Shown: positions 33,801-46,810, numbered from the stretch's first letter. The stretch: 64,000 bases of DNA from Gentiana macrophylla (GCA_026214975.1 CM047806.1:76609491-76673490); one strand, 5' to 3'. Notes: generated by a model from the sequence alone, not told the origin. Program-made: numbers and translations.

Positions 33801-36800
33801 ATCGATGTTTATGAAGAAAATTTTGATTTCCAGAAATTATGTCGGAAAAATATCAAATGAGATATCAGAATAAAGAGGATGAAAAATATGAATTACGGGG
33901 AAATACTTATGTTGATCAGAGTTTTATATCAAAAGATATAGCCATTTGTAGTTCATTCCATATACGTATTACGTGTTGCACCGACTGCCTCGTTAAATAC
34001 CTTTAACTAAGAAAACCCTATGGGAAAAAACTTGGTAAAAGGGAAAAAGAGTACAGTCATTGGTCTTTAGGACCAAACACTCAAAATAGTTTTGAAGTTG
34101 TCGCTCTTCTTAACGACAACAGTCTTTCGAATGTACGCATTACTATAAACACATTTCCTCCAAAACATATGTAGGAATAATCTTAGTGAACCAATCTCAC
34201 AGATTGTCACCAAAGCATACTTTTGTATATCAACTCTCTTCTAGAGTTCATGTAAATAATCGAATGTATGGGCTATTAAGTGTCATACCCACTACTAACT
34301 TGTGTAACACATGCAAAACAACCAGCACTGTAATTATCTAAAGATGAGGAAGTAATACAATCACAATTTGCATGCATATATTTCCTCTATCTTAATGCTC
34401 TAAAATTAGTGACATTAACCATGCATTACTTACATATTCCTTCCTTAATAGGAATCTACTCGACTAGTCATATATATTCAACATGAATGTTGACGACATT
34501 TACAACTTAACAATATGCATGTTGCAATTACTGAAATCCATCAGGGATTTTCATATAAATTCTTACGTCTAATGACTCATAAATATGCAATCACGACGTC
34601 ATATAAAACTCATTGTTGCTGCCAGAATCATCAAGTAACGGAACACAATGTTATTAATAGCGGGAGAATTTAATTTATCAAAATCAATATTTGGTCAATA
34701 CAAAACCAAATTTTCAAATTAAGATCAGCATATATTGCTTATTTCATTTTTACCAGGGCTATATGCTTCTAGCACTTAACTCTGACTTGGGTTCTGGATC
34801 CAGATTATCAGCAAATTATGTGGCAAACATGTCGTCGACGACTATAAAATTTATTATAAACTTAATTCACCCACGAAATTCATTGCTAATTCGATATTAT
34901 CATAAACCAAATCCTTATAAATATATGGATTGGTTGTTTCGCAACCCCAATATTTAATCATTTGATGCACGTGCAATTTTATTTGGGGTTTTCCTCTCCT
35001 AGACGAATCTCTTTAATAGTATTCATGAGTGACTAACTATGAATTCAATTACTGCGGATTTTTATGTTTTACACCGATCGGCCCTCTATGCTTCATGGCG
35101 TAGAGAAATATCATCAATCAGATTTGATTTGGTGCATTTTATAAATCTTCACTCCTTTATTTTCAGTAAAGGCATCTGGCAGTTTACTTTCAAAATACTA
35201 CAAGTAAAATATTGCTAGATACTAAAGATCATTTATGTTGTTAAAATTTCTCGGCATTCTTTATTCTATGATGGGGTTTAATTTATCTCCCCTAATGTTG
35301 AGAAATAAAATTCATCAAACATATAGTAATTGCATTGAGCTGTAAACTGATGCTCTACTTTTGCTTCAGCAACTTCACGATCAAGTGCTATTTCCTTTTT
35401 GTTTCCAATGATAATAAAATTTATTTAACTATCTCATATCTGTGAGATGTGCAAACAATATATATCATATGCTTTATGCGTTTAGAATGAATATCAACAT
35501 AGCACTATGTCATTTCAGATTCTTTAAGAATCATTCAAATTATTTTTCACATTCTTTTGGGGGTTTCGATAAACCAACAAAATATAATGAACTTTCATAT
35601 TCATTTTCTCCCCCTCATGAGGCTGATCATGTTTATTGTGTCCCATATATTAATATGCTATATAGCTATCTTAGGACATGTCTTTGCATGCTATATTACA
35701 AGAACATTTATAATTGATAACTCTTTTAGAGTTCCTAATTCACCTGGTATATTGTGTCAACACTATTCATGTTTTACGAGATTCAATCACGACTATTCAG
35801 ATATGAACTTCATGTTCATTTATGTCAATGTTTGTCCCGAGATATAATTAATTTGAAAAAGAATTTCCACCCGCTAATCTCAGACAATATTTTTATCACA
35901 ATCGATAATTAGAAAAATTGCAATAACCCATGATGGATTCAATTTTTCAATATGAAATCCTCTTATGGCGGGTATCAACAAACCTCTTTCGTGTTATTAA
36001 TCGGGGAATTTAGATAATCATTTATGGAGATTGATAATTCAATATCGATTTATCCATTGTCTCGTTTGGATATGACCACAGTAATTTATATCCCCAGAAT
36101 AATTTTATTTTGTCACGTTCGCTTCATGGAACGGATCGATGCATCTTTTAATTTGGTCGCATTCACTTCATTGAATGGACTTTGTATAACATGATGCATC
36201 TTATATAATATGATACACATATCATTGCATAACCAATACATATAGTATTAGTCACACTCTCTTCTATCAATGGACATTTAAGCATATTGCTCTTTATTGG
36301 TCTCAGCCTCGATATGATACCCATATTACTCAAAAAGATATTTTCGAGACTTGGGAGAACTTAGTACTTTATTTCAAACAATTTTGTTTCAATGGCTCAT
36401 TCGAAACCTTATATAGCACTTGCATATTATGCATTTGATATTCGTTTCTCCCATATTTTATTTCGTGAAATTTACTTTATTGTCCAATATAACGTGCGTT
36501 GTCGCACTATTGATGAGAAAAATGTCGTCATCACCATTAACCGGTTCAACTTTCTTCATTAAGAAGAAATAAAATTATGACACATGAAAGGGAAAAAAAA
36601 CTTCCAAACAAATAATAAAGTTCACGAATATATATCATAAAAACAGATTCATACAATAATAAGTTTATTATCATTCAAAGCAATTAATTATGAATTGAAA
36701 TTATATGTGCTAAGGGATCCAAGAGACAATTACTTCATATTATGATAAGTGAATCAATCATCATATGCTAGCTATGACAGATATAAATTTCACTCACTAA

Positions 36801-38462
36801 TTAAGTATTATAATCTGTTGTCAGATTTAATTTTATCATTATTCATGAAAAATAAAATATTTCCATGAATGAATAAATACAATTTTATTTATTAAAATTA
36901 ATGCATATACGGTTGTCAAAAATAAAATGAATGCAATAGTTACCACAATGATCATGCAAATATTGTAAAGTTATGGTTAATATCGATCCAATTAAGTAAA
37001 TGCTATGACAAAAACATGTTCTTATTTTTCATACCATATCTACTTTATAGTGAGAAATATATTGCTAAAATATAAAGCAACGTATAAACAATAATAAAAT
37101 CTCACACCGTATCAAAATAATACCAAGATAAGAAACCAATTTATTTATTCATTTACCACAAACGATGCTAAAATTTAAATGCGTCGTCAAAATTACAACC
37201 AATTGTTGTACGTGGCTCGATCTTGTAAAGATCATTCTGTTTCTTATCATGCTTATTGTATCAATCATTTGAAATATATTAGGACTGTATCAACAATGTC
37301 CCATCCACGACTATAACCGAATATTAATACACTGAATCAAATTCTTTACCAGGAATGAATATCATAATTTGGTTTGGACTCATTAGTCATATCAGTGATA
37401 ACTCAGTGTTTTCATATCCCACATATGGGGAGTTTTATTTATTTAATTATGACATAACCATCATAATCAACTTCATATAATCATAAATCATTTCAATCAG
37501 TAGTGCCACTTCAAAGGCATACCAGATAAAATATTATTTATCGATGATCATATAAATCTAATGATATTCAGTAGATTTTTATCTCTGAATATCAGATCAC
37601 TCGTGGAAACATGTCTTTTTCAACGGAGTTCAGGTCCTTAGTTATTTCTGTGAATAACATGTTCACGTTTTTTTACTGTGAATCTCACTTTTACGAGTAT
37701 TTGGCATGTCCGACTTTCAAATATGTGAATTTCACATTAACTTTCATCAACTAACGACATGTCCACTTTTGTGAATTTTATATTCACTTTTATGAGCTTT
37801 TCACATATCAGATGGACTTCAATTCCATGTATATGCTCGTTTAAAATATTGAGCATCGACAGACATCATATATATTTCTTTCAAATATTGTCTATAAGAC
37901 AAAACTCAACCATGAGAGCTTCATATCAAATCAATGGGTATAAGTCATAATCCCATTGTAACCTTGACTAAATCTATCAATGTATTGATGTTATCAAGAT
38001 TTACAACATCAATATTTTATCCATATCATATATAATATGATATATAATATTTATGATAGTATTATACAATTGATAATTATAAAATAAATTAAGCAAACAA
38101 AATTTTACTTCAATATTTACCTTAAATGTAACATGAAGAAATTTTAATCCTGTGATTTTCCGCATTGAGGCTCGTTGTGTTTCCCTGATCTAGAAGTTGT
38201 TGATTTTCCCACTGATTCGGCATATGCGAAAGTCAATCGTTGCTTTGAAAATATTTGTAACCATATCAACATACAATATCTATTTATCTTCTCAAATCTT
38301 ATTGTTTCATCAACTAGTGCTTTTAAGATTATACTACTATGATACAAACTTTGTTTGAATGGAGGAAAAAAAAAGGGACGAAAGGAGATTTGGACTCTGT
38401 GGCGAAAAATCCTGGCAGTGTTACATGAGCATCTCAATTGGTAGAGACTCATGCTGATAACG
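33801..38462 (-). mobile_element. Degenerate copia-like element G, no coding capacity
   Basis: On the minus strand the right border shows an LTR end TTTTATAACA, then CGTTATCAGCATGAGTCTC, a leader wording that recurs in plant copia elements. Near 33990-34057 the minus strand reads GTACTCTTTTTCCC, CCCATAGGGTTTTC and TTTAACGAGGCA, a wording typical of sequence just upstream of the 3' LTR in such elements. The 4.3 kb between is very AT-rich and holds no gag or pol domain on either strand. It may be a non-autonomous relative or a copy decayed by cytosine deamination. Left border approximate. Confidence 0.42.
38440..38462 (-). promoter_or_regulatory. Probable primer binding site/leader of element G
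   Basis: The minus strand reads CGTTATCAGCATGAGTCTC directly after an LTR-like end. It is not the standard TGGTATCAGAGC; the assignment rests on resemblance to copia leaders. Confidence 0.4.
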
Positions 38463-38830
38463 TGTTATAAAACTAAGAAAATAAAAGAGAATGAACAAGA
38501 GGGAAAACATAGATGTAGATGAAGACAAATAATACTTGTGTATTATTTCAATGATATAATGAGGGTGTGAATACATTAAATGAATAATCGTAATATTACA
38601 AAATATCAATCAGAATCAATCAATAAACGATCCAAAATATATTATTACATAATATGGCACAGGTTCTTTTTTTCAAAAAAGTTGTCATACGTTGTTTCAA
38701 AAAAAAGGAAGAACGATGTTTACACGCATTTACGCATTTGTTTTGTTTTTCTTTCTTTTTTTTCTATTTAATTGAGGGTAGCTTTGTCTATCTACTATTT
38801 TTTTTGTTCTTATAAACAATGAAAATTTTA
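38463..38830 (-). repeat. Probable 5' LTR of element G
   Basis: Starts on the plus strand with TGTTATAAAACTAAG next to the leader. The outer border is not visible; AT-rich with homopolymer runs. No second copy was recognised near 33.8 kb. Confidence 0.35.
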
Positions 38831-38879
38831 GTGTGTCATATTTGCCTAATTAAGTCAATTATGTGTCATTTTGGCCCCT

Positions 38880-40140
38880 TAACCCTGATATTAATATGTT
38901 ATATTAAATAATCTATTATTTAAAGTGCAAAATCCATGTGTATCATTATACACACATGCGCCACATACATGTATAAAATATGTATATTTAATTAATCAAA
39001 ATAATTAATATCTTGTATTATATTTATTCATAATAAATAAATACCACAATATTAATTTATCACTATAACACTTTATAGTCGAGATAAAAAAGTATCCTTA
39101 CTTGGTTATCACTATAAACGTATTTTAATCCGGCTAGATGTTCTTATGTGTGCGACCCGATAGGCTTCCGAATATGTTGGCCGTATGCACAAAGTGCATT
39201 TACTAAAATACCTTTCATTCCTAACAATCATGAATAGTGTCTAGCAACACGTGATGACCCTCAATCATCGGAAGAGTCAAATGCATGGACTACTACATTT
39301 CATGTGAAACGGTTACCGTGTAAATAGAATCCTATCGATGTTATAATATCCATACAATCGTATCTCGAGTGTCAATACATTAATGAATGTATCTTATAAC
39401 CTGGATATCAATCTCTCCCGAAGTAGCTCATTTACTCCCACTTTGCAAAGATTCATGAGAGCAAGACATTCCTTATAAGATGGCTCTTTCGGATATTTAC
39501 TCCTAATATAAGGATACGAGATTCCCAGATGAGCAACATGAATCCTACGCATGCTTCAGTATCATACCCATGCACTACCGCATGATCGCCCCATGAATAA
39601 GGGAAACCTTAATAGCGTCAAAGCATGACAATCCACACCGTGAATACATGAAGACTCCGGTCTCAGGATAATTACACAACCGCCACATACCGCGACACAT
39701 AATAAAGTAATTGGGTCAGTCTAACATACATATTCTCTAATACACGTCCATGTATAGTCCAAGTGTCCCAACACTTCGATAGACGAGGTCTATCCATATC
39801 CTCATAAGATAGAAGACATCCAATACGTGCTAGTCTAATCGTACTATTAATGGCATATTTAATTGTACAAACGACTAGAGACATTTAAGTATCAAACTTA
39901 TTAAAGTGATTCGAGATCTCATCTACCATACTCAATATCATTGTTTCTCTATCACAGTTTAATACTAAGGACGTTATCATATATACAATAATAAATTGGT
40001 TCAATAAATAAACATAATATATAATAAAAAAGTGCTTTTACTATTCATAATAATAATATTACATGAACTAAATAGACTGTAATTGACCCGACCCAGTCAG
40101 ATCCGGACCAATCCGATTGGGTTAAGACACTAATTCAACA
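38880..40140 (-). repeat. 3' LTR of copia F (about 1.2 kb)
   Basis: Inner border at 40140 (minus strand TGTTGAATTAGTG after the PPT). The body is continuous unique-looking sequence without ORFs. The outer end near 38.9 kb is an estimate, because no partner LTR is present. Confidence 0.65.
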
Positions 40141-40399
40141 ATCTCCCACTTGGCCTAAAGCCAATCACCCATATGCTTAAGCTCGTGCATGTTAGCATGT
40201 TTCTAATGCTTAGAATGCAATAAAGCCTTAACGGATCAGCTATGTTATCACCCGTGTGGAATTTCTATATCTTCATATCTCTTCTATCCACTATCTCCCT
40301 CCGTAGTACATGTTTGGACTTCTGATGAGACCTTGGGTCATTTGACAGAGCAATTGCCCCATTGTTATCATAAGAACATGGGACTTGACCTTCAAGGGA

Positions 40400-41430
40400 A
40401 GGGAACCACACCAAGTTCAGTAACAAACTTCTTCATCCAAACTGCTTCTTTTTTCCGCCTCTGAGGCTTCTATATACTCGGCTACCATTGTAGATTCTGC
40501 AGTAGTCTCCTGATTGTAACTCTTCCAGCTAACTACCCCACCATTAAGCATGAAAACAAACCCAGACTGTGACTTAAAGTCATCATTGTCAGTTTGAAAA
40601 CTGGCATTTGTATAACCTCGAATTACCAAATCAGAGTTCCCGAAAACCAGGAACATATCCCTAATACGTCTCATGTACATAACAATATTCTTGACAGCAA
40701 TCCAAGGACCATCACATGGATTTTCATGGTACCTACTAGTCATACTAAGATGGTACGAGGCATCCGGTCTTGTACACAATATGGCATAACTGATAGACCC
40801 AATAGCCGAGGCATAAGGGATCATATGCAGCATTTCCTCAGTTTTAGGACACATTTCCTCTGACAGATAGACCCATAAGACATGGGTAGAAATCCTCTCT
40901 TGGATTTCTCCATGCTAAATATCTTCAGCATCTTGTCTATATAGGTGGATTGTGACAGACCAAGCAACCTCTTAGATCTATCTCTATAGATATTAATTCC
41001 TAGAATATAGGCTGCATCTCCCAAGTCCTTTATAGAGAAGTTCTTGGATAACCAAACTTTGACTGACTGTAACATAGGGATATCATTCCCTATAAGAAAT
41101 ATGTCATATACATAAAGCACTAAGAAAACTACGGAACTACCTCTAACCTTCTTGTAAACATATGGCTCATCTTCGTTTTTGATGAAATCAAACTATTTGA
41201 TAGTTTCATCAAAGCAAAGATTCAACTCCGAGAAGCTTGCTTTAGTCCATAAACGGACCTTTGCAATTTGCACACCATCCTAGCATCATCGGTTATGAAA
41301 CCCTCAGGTTGTGTCATGTACACTTCCTCAGACAGATTTCCATTAAAGAAAGCTGTTTTCACATCCATTTTCCAGATCTCATAATCATGGTACGCTTGCA
41401 ATAGCAAGAAAAAATCTAATGGACTTTAGC
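40400..41430 (-). pseudogene. Copia F reverse transcriptase and RNase H, broken
   Basis: 41222-41407 carries KMDVKTAFFNGNLSEEVYM (first catalytic aspartate) and VYGLKQASRS. 40821-41120 carries the second catalytic box as YVYD, where YVDD is expected, so one catalytic aspartate is replaced by tyrosine; then FSIKDLGDAAYILGI. 40417-40854 carries RT end and RNase H: YASAIGSISYAILCTRPD, VIRGYTNASFQTD, SGFVFMLNGGVVSWKS and AEYIEASEA. Shifts separate the three pieces. Confidence 0.88.
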
Positions 41431-41759
41431 ATAGCTACTGGCAAAAATGTTTCATCATAGAAACTCCATGTCTTTGCTTATAACCTTTTGCCACCAACCT
41501 TGCCTTGTAGGTAACCACATTACCATCCATTTTGGTATTTCTCTTAAAGAATCATTTACACCCTGTAGGAACGATTCCCTCAGGTGGATCAACTATGTTC
41601 CAAACCTAGTTGTCTTTCACGGATTCTGTTTCAGAATTCATGTCCTTTAGTCATTTCTCTTTGCCAGGCATCACTAATACCTCCTCATAAGTTTTTAGGT
41701 CCTCATCTTTCATGAGGTATACTCCACTGTACCTTTCAGGTTCACGAAGTTCCTGATTG

Positions 41760-42640
41760 GATCTTTGAGGTGTCTATGTTTCTAGACAAGGTGTCTTTAC
41801 CTCATCAGTGTATGGTTCTTGCCCCACTTCCATCAAATGACTGTCATCCTCAAGTGGTTCTTGAATTTCTTCAAGATCAATAGTACTCCCACTGACCCTT
41901 TCCAGAATAAACTCTTTCTCCAGAAAGTGGTCAGTCCTGGAGACAAACAATTTTTTTTCTCTTGGATGGTAAAATTGGTATCCTCTAGTTTCTCTATGAG
42001 ACCCCACAAACAGACACTTGTCAGATCTGGCATATAATTTATCGGGCATAACCCACTTCATATAAGTCGGACAACCTCAAGGTTTAAGATATGCCAGACT
42101 TGGTTTCTTCTTATGCCATGCCTCATATGGAGTAGAATCAACCGTCTTTGATGGAACTCGGTTTAGTGTGTAGGATGTTGTTTCTGGAGCATACCCCCAA
42201 AACTATTTTGGAAGAACTGTGTAGCTCATCATGGATTGCACCATGTCTGACAAGGTGTGGTTCCTCCTCTCAGATATGCCATTTATCTAAGGTGTTCTGG
42301 GAGGGTTCCATTCAAGTAGAATCCCATTCTTCTTTAAGTAGTCTTAAAACTCACCATCTAGGTATTCTTCACCTCGATCGGATCGAAGCGTTTTGATCTC
42401 TTTACCTAGTTCTTTCTCAACTTTGCTTCTAAATTCCTTGAAATTTTCAAAGGCTTCAGACTTACACTTCATTAAGTATACATAACCATGACAGGAATGG
42501 TCATCAGTGAAGGTGATAAAATATGAGTATCCAATTATGTCCTGAATTGTTATTGGGCTGCATACATCAGTATGTATGAGCTCAAGAAATTCATTGGATC
42601 TCATCCCTTTGCCACTAAATGGTGACTTTTTCATCTTTCC
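41760..42640 (-). pseudogene. Copia F integrase, broken
   Basis: 42344-42634 on the minus strand holds the catalytic core: FLELIHTDVCSPITIQ, YFITFTDDHSCHGYVYLM and TLRSDRGEEYLDGEF. The third acidic residue is in GISERRNHTLSDMV at about 42240-42290 in a shifted frame. 41774-42061 is the C-terminal part (KCLFVGSHRETRGYQFYHP). The domain order is that of copia integrases. Confidence 0.87.
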
Positions 42641-42646
42641 AAGTAA

Positions 42647-43260
42647 TCAATCCTCACATGTATCAAATGATTCATAATCAAAATTATTCACTAGTCCATC
42701 TTTATGGAGTTTGGAAATGCATTTCTTATTTATATGACCAAGTCGACAATGCCATATGTAGGATTCATTCAAGTCACTTGTTTTTGCTTTCTTGTTGTCT
42801 ATATTAAGTATGTCAACATTCATATATAATATGTAGAGACCATTGTCAAGTTTGCCAGTACCATAAAATATTCCATCACGTGAAAAAGAACAACATTTAT
42901 TCTTAAACGTAAAAGAAAATCTTTCAACATCTAAAGCAGAAACGGAAATAATTCTCTTCGTAAGAGAAGGAACAAAATAACAGTTATTTAATTCAAGTAA
43001 TAGCCCACTAGGCAACGAAAAGAAAATTAACTCCTACGGCTAGGGCAGCAACACTTGCCCCATCCCCATGCGTAAGTCCACCTCTTCTTTCTTCATATCT
43101 TTAGTCTTTCTTAGTCCCTGCATATCCGTAAAAATATGAGAACCACATCTAGTATCTAATACCTAACGGTTTGACTTAGAAGAAGCAATATTTATCTCAA
43201 TCAGAAACATACCTGAAGTCGAAGCATTCCCATGCTTGATCTTCTTGGTACTCAAGAAGG
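42647..43260 (-). pseudogene. Copia F protease and GAG-pre-integrase, broken
   Basis: Near 43170 the minus strand reads VLDTRCGSHI, the protease active-site region with DTR where copia proteases have D(T/S)G. Then, across a shift, MGDGASVAALAVG. 42647-43015 continues LELNNCYFVPSLTKRIISVS, NGLYIL and the zinc-binding start YIWHCRLGHINKKCISKL of the integrase with a C-terminal CxxC region. A short gag C-terminus (ASTSGMFLIEINIASS) precedes it. Confidence 0.83.
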
Positions 43261-43290
43261 CCTTGAAACGAAGAAGGCCTGTGATTATAT

Positions 43291-44402
43291 AAAAATAATA
43301 CAAAGAAAACTTTAGGATGTTCTGACATGATCTAATTCAAAAGTTATTTAGGACTCCTAATGGGGTTTAAGAAAATTGTTGGAGTAACTCGACTCAAGCC
43401 TCCAAAGAAGTCCTGATTAAAATAGATAGTTTGCAAAAGCTTGAAGATGCCAACTTGATAGGAACTGAAGTTTAGCTAGTGATCAATTGGAGTTCTTAGA
43501 AAGCAACTCGGTAAACAGCTATCCCCTGCCTAAAAAAGAACTACAAGTTCATACCAACAGGCTGTAGAAATGCCCAAAAAGAGATGTTACAAAAAAGGTT
43601 AGACATCTGACCGAACACAATGCTACATACTTAGAAATATGGGCGGTTGTACGATTTTTAACATGGGGGTCGGAAATATATCAAAAAAATTCAGTATCAC
43701 GTATATATTTGTATATTTAATTTTATACATGTAATTATGGGCGATTTATTAAAAACATGGGTCAATGAATAAAAATAAGGGAGTCAATTTCACATATATA
43801 TGTGTGTTTATAAAAAAAATCTCTACTATTTGTACATAAATTTTTTTAGGGGGTCGGCCGCACCCCGTTGACAAAGGGTGGAGTCACCCCTGCTTAGAAA
43901 AGAGAACTCATTATTGAGAAAAGAAAGGTTAACCATAGCAAAATATCTTTTTAAGAGACTAGTTAAGGATGAACACAAGTAAATAAAAAAAGTTTTGTCA
44001 TATTTGATTTAAGGAGGAAGTTGAATATCTAATGCAATTGTTACTAAACTAGAAGGATCTTGTTTTCTTGATTTAGAATAGTGAAACGGTGAGAACCTTT
44101 TTCAAATAAAACATACAACGGTATGCTTTTAAGATAAAGCAGGGCAAAGGGCGGAAAATTCATTGAGTCTTCAAATGCTTTATATAAGGGATCAACTTCG
44201 AGGAAAAGTTTGGTTGGCAAAAAGAGAATGAGAGCATGGACAACAGAAGTGTCAGGTTTGGAGGTAACTGCTTGTTCATCTCACGACTGGAAAGTGTCAA
44301 ATGTCGACCGTTACAACCTTCCTACTAGATTCCTTAGCGTAGGAAGAATTCAAACATAGAGAAACATATTATTGAAATTATTCTTCTTAGCTTATCAAAC
44401 CC
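43291..44402. other. No gene assigned; one MITE-like stretch
   Basis: No recognisable protein. About 43640-43885 looks like a decayed transposon tail: GGGGGTCGGCCGCACCCC followed by GGTGGAGTCACCCCTG, whose complement CAGGGGTGACTCCACC resembles a hAT-type end. The partner end was not found. 43886-44402 is plain AT-rich sequence. Confidence 0.35.
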
Positions 44403-44407
44403 TATAC

Positions 44408-44697
44408 TGTTACAATATATGGCTAAATGAGTGTCGAGTGCAAGATGAGCAGTTCAGCATAGACAAACAATTATGGATATTTAGCTGATCAACACAGACT
44501 CAGCAGAATGTGTTTATATAGTTTGTGGTTAGAACGGTTATAATTGCCATGTAACCACTATTAACTGATACATGTGGTGTATGTTACTATAAATACCCTA
44601 TGATCAATATCATTGTAACTTAACTAAGTTATTATCTTTGAGTAATAATACTTCCGTATTTTATTTTGTTATGTTCTTAAGTTTCACAACTTCAACA
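44408..44697 (+). repeat. 5' LTR of copia D (290 bp)
   Basis: Partner of 54541-54864; it lacks a stretch of about 29 bases (around GCTGAGGACTCAGCATGATG) that the 3' LTR has. Confidence 0.9.
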
Positions 44698-44709
44698 TGG
44701 TATCAGAGA
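44698..44709 (+). promoter_or_regulatory. Primer binding site of copia D
   Basis: TGGTATCAGAGA abuts the LTR end; initiator tRNA-Met type with one mismatch at the last base. Confidence 0.88.
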
Positions 44710-44990
44710 CTGAAGCTTGAGAGAATCAGTTGCTTTTCTGTGTTTTTACTCCGATTTCTAGAGAAACTTGAGAGTGTTCTTCACTTTTCTAGTGTTATAC
44801 ACAGTTTCATGAGAGAAATGTGTGTATATTAGTAGTTTCTTGATTGTTTTTCGGTCTTTTTGGTATATTATGGTGTGGATTTCATGTTCTTGACAGCCAT
44901 CGCAACAAAAAAAACAAAAGTTGAGCCCTTCCAGTCCATTCTATGTTCATCCAAAGGAGAATACATCCATGATGTTGGTGCAATCATTGA

Positions 44991-45656
44991 TGAATACGAA
45001 TAGGTCCTCGCCCAATCGCCTCGCTTCCTAATAATCTGAACTGGGCCGGGAACAATCTAGCTCGCCATAGGCCTTTACATACACCATCCATTGGCCGAGG
45101 CAACAAGCGTCGATCAACAAGCCCTTCAGCCCGCCTTTACAGCTCGGCACGAAACACTGGGGGCTGGCATGCTCGCCCCCAGCTCTCAATCCGACAGCTT
45201 GGGTCAAGCCTGCTAAATCAGGTAAGATGAGTCCTTACAGGGCGGTTACAGGAAAGAACCCAGAGTGGTTACTAGCAAGCTCGCCCACTCATATGCTGCC
45301 ACGATAACCACGTAGTTAATTACATTTAATTATGCTTTAATTACCATCATTGGTAACTGACGACTCTTAGCCCTATAAATAGAGGCATTTGTACCCTGAA
45401 AAGGACAAGATATAAGCCATTAATACAAAGAAATAGACAACTTCTGCCAATTCGTCAACAATCGAGCTCGCCCATTTATAGCTTTATTGACTTTTTGGTT
45501 TTCTTCATATCTTCATATTTCATTCATATTGTTCTTGAGCATCTTCATAGTGTTCTTGAACAACACCGCACTTAGCACCAGAGAAATTTCTTAATTTACC
45601 TAGATATCCACCGTTTAATCAATCAAACTCGTTTGTGATATGATCCGATCGTATCA
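44991..45656 (+). repeat. Solo-LTR-like sequence, E family (666 bp)
   Basis: Starts TGAATACGAATAGG, ends GATCGTATCA, with a TATA box TATAAATAG at 45374-45382. It shares layout and wording with 30217-30726 (minus): GC-rich first half with GCTCGCCC and GCCCGCC words, GACTCTTAGCCC before the TATA box, GTTTGTGATA near the end. It lies between the leader and the RT remnant of copia D. No matching TSD was found, so a recombination or deletion at its borders is possible. Confidence 0.55.
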
Positions 45657-45679
45657 TAAATCTTCTACAAGAGTATGAG

Positions 45680-45929
45680 CTTTGGGGGCCAAGCGTGCCA
45701 ATACACCTATGGAGTCCAAGAAGACCATACAACATGGAGATTCAACTTTGTTAGATGACAGTATTGTATATAGATCTCCGGTTGGTAAGCTAATCTACCT
45801 CACTTTCACCAGTCCATGCATTGTTTTTGCAGTCCAGTAACTAAGTTGGTTTTTAGACACTCCTACTAAAAATCACATGATAGGTGCTCATAGATTACTA
45901 AGGTTTCTGAAAGAAAATCCATGACAAGG
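45680..45929 (+). pseudogene. Copia D RT C-terminal end, split from RNase H by element C
   Basis: Reads LLDDSIVYRSPVGKLIYLTF, then FAVQ, LSWFLDTPTKNHMIGAHRLL and RFLKENP, the conserved RT-to-RNase H link of copia proteins. The frame is cut at the CATAT target site and continues at 53975. Confidence 0.85.
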
Positions 45930-46589
45930 CATATTGTAACATCCCGACTTTTCAGAAAAGGGTAAAAGAGTCTTTTAACAAATTCAAAGTTTTTCGGGTT
46001 ATTTAATTAAACGATTTGAAGTATATTTATATATATATATTTTGTTATATAAGAGAGAAAACCAAATTTTTGTTAAGCAAGGGTGTTTTAGTAAAAAGGG
46101 TTTATTTTGGAAGTGGGTATTTAAGGTTAACCTAACACTAATCTCCTAAACCTAATTAGAAATCAGCCACGCTTCCCCCTCCTCTCAAGCAAAAATGAGA
46201 AAGAAAAGGAGAGACTAGAAGAGTTCTTCACCATCAAAGGAAGGGTTGATCGTTTTTCCGAGCAAATTCAAGAGTTGGAATCGCCGTGGTAGAGGATGCG
46301 CTTTTGCCTTCGGTTTGGTTGTTGTTGCAAGCCTTTCTCCGAGTTTTGACCTGGTTGGTGGCTGCACTTAGGTAAGGAGAACTACCCCTATGATCTCAAT
46401 TGTCTTTATAAGGTTTAGATGTTTTTGTAAAGTGTTTTGGTGCTAGAAAGATGAGTTGTTGGGTTGAGCATTGATCATAAGTGCTATGGTATGTCTAGAT
46501 GTAGTTTTCGTGTTTTTCTCGTGTTGTTCTTGGCCGATGTTTGGTTTGGAAACGATCCGGAAATCGCATGATGATGATTCTAGGGTTTG

Positions 46590-46810
46590 GGTCGAACCAG
46601 TGGACGGGCGTCTGTTCACTGGACGGGCGTCTGCTCGAGTACATTTCGACGCTGCCTGGCCTCTCTGACGGGCGCCTGGCGTGTTGTTTTACATTCGTGA
46701 TTGAAATCGCTTTTAGGTGGACGGGCGTCTGGTATAGTGGACGGGCGCCCAGCCTTGGACGGGCGCCCGCAGGGTTCGACGGGCGCCCAGGGGTCTTAAA
46801 CGGGCGTCTA
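46590..46810 (+). repeat. GGACGGGCG minisatellite inside the element C LTR
   Basis: The core (T)GGACGGGCG(T/C)C(T/C) appears about nine times with uneven spacing of 12-90 bases, several times extended to the palindrome GGGCGCCC. It is strikingly GC- and CpG-rich against an AT-rich LTR. The same cluster, with different small indels, is at 52450-52680 in the 3' LTR. Confidence 0.85.

Larger units (their letters stand above)
38880..43290 (-). mobile_element. Copia element F, 5'-truncated
   Basis: Minus-strand Ty1/copia element. Protease, integrase, RT and RNase H are readable from 43260 down to 40400, then a polypurine tract (AGTGGGAGAT on the minus strand, 40141-40150) and a long 3' LTR that starts TGTTGAATTAGTG at 40140. 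Gag and the 5' LTR are absent right of about 43290, and no TSD could be tested. Domains are broken by stops and shifts. Confidence 0.87.

Noticed and set aside
35442..35847. Two overlapping plus-strand ORFs of 91 and 96 codons
   Set aside because: Composition is that of AT-rich non-coding DNA (long Ile/Tyr/Phe runs); no domain, overlapping in different frames, inside the decayed element G.
37420..37900. Repeated TTTCACTTTTATGAG-like words considered as a tandem repeat
   Set aside because: Spacing is irregular and similarity weak; expected from AT-rich decay.
33801..38462. Endogenous pararetrovirus considered for the AT-rich 4.6-kb block
   Set aside because: No reverse transcriptase, coat or movement-type motif on either strand; the leader and PPT wording fits a copia element better.
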